NCBI RefSeq assembly: GCF_009649815.1 | Contig: NZ_WJIC01000008.1 | Coordinates: forward strand, 232,324-296,323 | Reading direction: 5' to 3' | Length of the DNA stretch: 64,000 nt | DNA from: Nocardia sp. SYP-A9097 | GTDB lineage: Bacteria; Actinomycetota; Actinomycetes; Mycobacteriales; Mycobacteriaceae | Shown: positions 62,014 through 64,000 of the stretch, piece after piece | Layout: each line of letters opens with the position of its first letter | Numbering within the stretch: the stretch's first letter is position 1 | The notes under the pieces: generated by a model | What the model saw: only the letters and a program-made list of their open reading frames with translations | The model's database searches: none | Told to the model about the DNA's origin: nothing | Made by a program: the position numbers and the translations under genes

Positions 62014-62883
62014 ATGAGTTCGCCCGGCAGCGGCGCGTTCTCGACCGCCCCGCTGCCGGTCGCCCTGCACCGCAACAACATTCGCCCGCAGACTGTGGGC
62101 GGCACGGCACCCCTTCCAGCGGACTGGGTCGCACGTCTGACAGGACACCGAGTGCGCCCCGTGCTCATCGCGGTGGCGCACGGCAGTCGTGATCCCCGCT
62201 CGGCGGCGACCATGTACGCCGTCGTGGAGCAGCTCGCCGCCACGCGGCCTCATGTCGATGTACGCCTCGCCTTCCTCGATCTGAACGCGCCGTCTGTCGA
62301 TCAGGTCGTGGATGCCGTTGCCGCCGAGGGCCATTCGCATGCAGTAGTGGTCCCTCTCCTCTTGGGCAGCGCCTTCCACGCCCGAGTGGATCTTCCCGGC
62401 ATATTGGCCACCGCCTCGGCCCGCCACCCTCGCCTGCACTTGACTCAGGCCGATGTCCTCGGCCCGGATATGCGGCTTGTCACTGCCCTGCGCGACCGTG
62501 TCCTGGAACGACTGTCGGGCGAACCCGCGTCACGCTTGGGCGTCGCCGTCGCGGCGGTGGGTTCTTCATCGTCGGCAGCGAACACCCGCACCGCCGAGGT
62601 CGCGCGGCGGCTGACGGCCGTCACCGGCTGGGATACCGAAATCTGCTTCGCCACAACCGAACCCACTGTCGTCGAGGCAACGGCCCGGCTGCGCGCACAC
62701 GGAGCCGATCGAGTTCTGGTAGCTCCCTGGTTCCTCGCCCCGGGCCTACTCACCGATAGGCTCTCCGCCGCGGCCACCGGCCTGGCGCACGCCGAAGTGA
62801 TCGGCGCGCACCCCGCGCTCACCGAGATCGTGTGGGACCGCTACGACGCGGCGGCCACCACCACCCTCACCCTCTCCGCCTGA
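62014..62883 (+). CDS. Sirohydrochlorin ferrochelatase-like protein (CbiX/SirB family)
   Basis: A 289-residue chelatase-fold protein with two CbiX-like halves. The first half has LIAVAHGSRDPRSAATM near residue 52 and VVPLLLGSAFHARVDLP near residue 112, giving the metal-binding His residues. The second half has VGSSSSAANTRTAEVARRL and VLVAPWFLAPGLLTDRL. It should insert iron into sirohydrochlorin to make siroheme for the sulfite reductase encoded upstream. It starts one base after the cysN stop region and is the last gene of the operon. It corresponds by position to Rv2393. Confidence 0.88.
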   Translation: MSSPGSGAFSTAPLPVALHRNNIRPQTVGGTAPLPADWVARLTGHRVRPVLIAVAHGSRDPRSAATMYAVVEQLAATRPHVDVRLAFLDLNAPSVDQVVDAVAAEGHSHAVVVPLLLGSAFHARVDLPGILATASARHPRLHLTQADVLGPDMRLVTALRDRVLERLSGEPASRLGVAVAAVGSSSSAANTRTAEVARRLTAVTGWDTEICFATTEPTVVEATARLRAHGADRVLVAPWFLAPGLLTDRLSAAATGLAHAEVIGAHPALTEIVWDRYDAAATTTLTLSA

Positions 62884-62894
62884 TTTTTAGGCGG
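62876..62894. terminator. Short stem-loop between convergent genes
   Basis: CCGCCT (62876-62881) pairs with AGGCGG (62889-62894) around GATTTTT, overlapping the chelatase stop. There is no T-tract after it, so termination is only possible. Confidence 0.3.
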
Positions 62895-62915
62895 GGGTTG
62901 GTCCGGTGGAACTGG

Positions 62916-63131
62916 TTACATGCAGGCGAGGAAGTGGCCTGCGGAGCCGGAGGACTTGGAGCACATGGCCCAGTCGTCGCTGATCTGGTTCGGAGATGCC
63001 AGGTTGGGGGTGACGACCACTTCGGTGGCGGGGGCGTCGGTGAGGGGGATTTCGGCGGAGGCGGTGGCGGCGGTGAGGGCGGCGGCGCCGATTCCCAGGG
63101 CGATGGCGCCGGCGCGCAGGATGGGGCGCAT
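62916..63131 (-). CDS. Small secreted protein
   Basis: A 71-residue protein with an N-terminal signal peptide (MRPILRAGAIALGIGAAALT, cleavage near ATASAEIP). The mature part of about 42 residues holds two Cys (AMCSKS and LACM at the end), which could form one disulfide outside the cell. The ATG at 63131 is chosen because AGAAGGAG lies 7 bases upstream. Similar tiny secreted proteins with a terminal Cys are common in Nocardia, but no function is known. It is convergent with the chelatase gene. Confidence 0.75.
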   Translation of the reverse strand: MRPILRAGAIALGIGAAALTAATASAEIPLTDAPATEVVVTPNLASPNQISDDWAMCSKSSGSAGHFLACM

Positions 63132-63275
63132 GGCCGAGCTCCTTCTGAAGTGCATTGATTTCACAACTGGTGCTCGAATGCTACCCATCGACCGGCGCCC
63201 GCAATAGATATAGCGCGGATCCGGGCGCCGGCGTGGCCGAATGGGCATTTGGCCGAGTTCCATTTTCACGGGTGA

Positions 63276-63294
63276 ATAGCTTAGGCTTTCCTAA
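63276..63294. promoter_or_regulatory. Candidate IdeR/DtxR iron box
   Basis: ATAGCTTAGGCTTTCCTAA agrees with the 19-bp iron-box consensus TTAGGTTAGGCTAACCTAA at 15 positions. It lies about 20 bp upstream of the membrane protein start, where a bound repressor would block transcription. The divergent secreted-protein gene begins 145 bp away on the other side. Confidence 0.7.
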
Positions 63295-63313
63295 ATTAGT
63301 GGAAGGTTTGGGC

Positions 63314-63874
63314 ATGCTCGGAGAGTCTGATGCGGGGCGCGTAATGGTGCCGACGCGTGATTCCTGGCGGCTGTTCTGCGGATACGCGTTGCTGGCCACC
63401 GGGGCACTCGCCGGGGCGGTGTGGATCGCCGCGCATGCGCAGCACATCAGTCCGGCGGTGCATACCGCGGGACTGTTCATTCATCTGGCTTCGCTGGTGC
63501 TGGGGTTCGGCGGAGTGCTGATCGCGGATTCGCTCGCACTGCGATGGGTGGCGCGGCGGACCACCCTGAGTGAGACCCTGCAGGGGATGAGCCGACTACA
63601 TCTGCCGATCTGGCTGGGGCTGGCAGGGCTGGTCGGCAGCGGGTGCGTGCTGGAGCCGAACCTCTCCTCCACCATGACGCAGACCAAGCTGGTGATGGTA
63701 CTGGTGTTGACGCTCAATGGGATTCAGGCCACGGCATTGAGCCGGCGGCTGCGCGGTCAAGAGGACGCCCGGCTCACTCCGGGACTGCTGGCGTGGAGTG
63801 CGACCACCGGACTCGTATCGCAGGTGTGCTGGTGGACCGCGACCGCTATCGGGTTCCTGAACGCACAACACTGA
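63314..63874 (+). CDS. Membrane protein under a probable iron box
   Basis: A 186-residue protein with four or five hydrophobic helices. Three His residues lie in HAQHISPAVH near residue 40, with further His in FIHL and SRLHLP. The Cys and His content suits a small haem- or metal-linked membrane protein, but no family was recognised. The ATG at 63314 has GGAAGG 7 bases upstream. A longer frame from 63155 would place the iron box inside the gene and is rejected. Iron repression is likely, so an iron- or haem-related function is inferred. Confidence 0.75.
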   Translation: MLGESDAGRVMVPTRDSWRLFCGYALLATGALAGAVWIAAHAQHISPAVHTAGLFIHLASLVLGFGGVLIADSLALRWVARRTTLSETLQGMSRLHLPIWLGLAGLVGSGCVLEPNLSSTMTQTKLVMVLVLTLNGIQATALSRRLRGQEDARLTPGLLAWSATTGLVSQVCWWTATAIGFLNAQH

Positions 63875-63945
63875 GTGCCTGTCCGGGTTCTGATCGTTTA
63901 GGGAACAGACCGTGCGGGAGGTTGCCGGAAGTGGCCCGATGGAAC

Positions 63946-64000
63946 GGAACCTCCTGGTAGCAACAGGAATTACCACATCCACTGTTGCCCAGAAGGTTCC
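63946..64000. repeat. Long inverted repeat at the window end
   Basis: GGAACCTCCTGGTAGCAACAG (63946-63966, 21 bases) pairs with CTGTTGCCCAGAAGGTTCC (63982-64000) with few mismatches, around a 15-base loop. It lies downstream of the iron-box gene. It may be a terminator or one end of an element that continues beyond the window. Confidence 0.5.

Noticed and set aside
60723..62243. A 506-residue open frame antisense to cysN
   Set aside because: The cysN frame carries all GTPase motifs; the antisense product has none.
63155..63874. A longer form of the last membrane protein
   Set aside because: It would place the iron box inside the coding region, and its extra residues do not look natural.

Overview
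The window is high-G+C actinobacterial chromosome, most likely from Nocardia or a close relative. The evidence is codon usage, gene content and gene order. From memory, not from a search, much of the order follows the Mycobacterium tuberculosis stretch Rv2342-Rv2393: dnaG, dgt, a TPM-domain gene, glyS, smtB-zur, an Rv2360c-like gene, uppS, recO, amidase, era, an Rv2365c-like gene, a CBS-domain gene, ybeY, phoH, rsmE, dnaJ2, hrcA, hemW, sulfite reductase, cysH and a sirohydrochlorin-chelatase-like gene. The housekeeping backbone is therefore ancestral, and the interest lies in what interrupts it.

1-3.7 kb: remains of an integrated element. It holds the end of an unknown gene, a small Cys-rich gene with a decayed inverted copy, a membrane-anchored NERD-domain protein, and a frameshifted tyrosine recombinase next to the 3' end of tRNA-Asn. 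3.7-12.2 kb: a small membrane protein, DnaG primase, a complete biotin ECF transporter (bioN-bioY-bioM), a septum-formation-like membrane protein, dGTPase, a DUF218 protein and a metallo-beta-lactamase-fold hydrolase. 12.2-17.8 kb: a large TPM-domain secreted or membrane protein, a palindromic repeat element, a DesK/DesR-like two-component pair and a molybdopterin oxidoreductase.

17.9-32.4 kb: a 4578-residue non-ribosomal peptide synthetase preceded by a tightly coupled gene of unknown function. The domain order reads C-A-T-E, C-A-T, C-A-T, C-T-TE. The last module has no adenylation domain, and several domains carry low-complexity insertions. This is the strongest candidate in the window for undescribed chemistry.

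32.6-54 kb: glyS, a membrane protein, the SmtB/Zur zinc regulators with a visible operator-promoter, a divergent TetR/permease pair, uppS and recO, an amidase, the era-to-phoH operon, a LysR/MFS pair, and rsmE-dnaJ2-hrcA. After hrcA, where M. tuberculosis has the mycobactin genes, there is instead a decayed epoxide hydrolase and a truncated DUF559 gene. 54.2-64 kb: hemW, an orphan Imm49-like immunity gene, an NTF2-like protein and the assimilatory sulfate operon (sulfite reductase, cysH, cysD, cysN, chelatase) behind a Cys-containing leader peptide. The window closes with a small secreted protein and a membrane protein preceded by a good IdeR-type iron box.

Three families of short repeats recur between genes: a REP-like palindrome (two full copies and one half), a 20-bp dyad-containing motif, and short tandem tracts.
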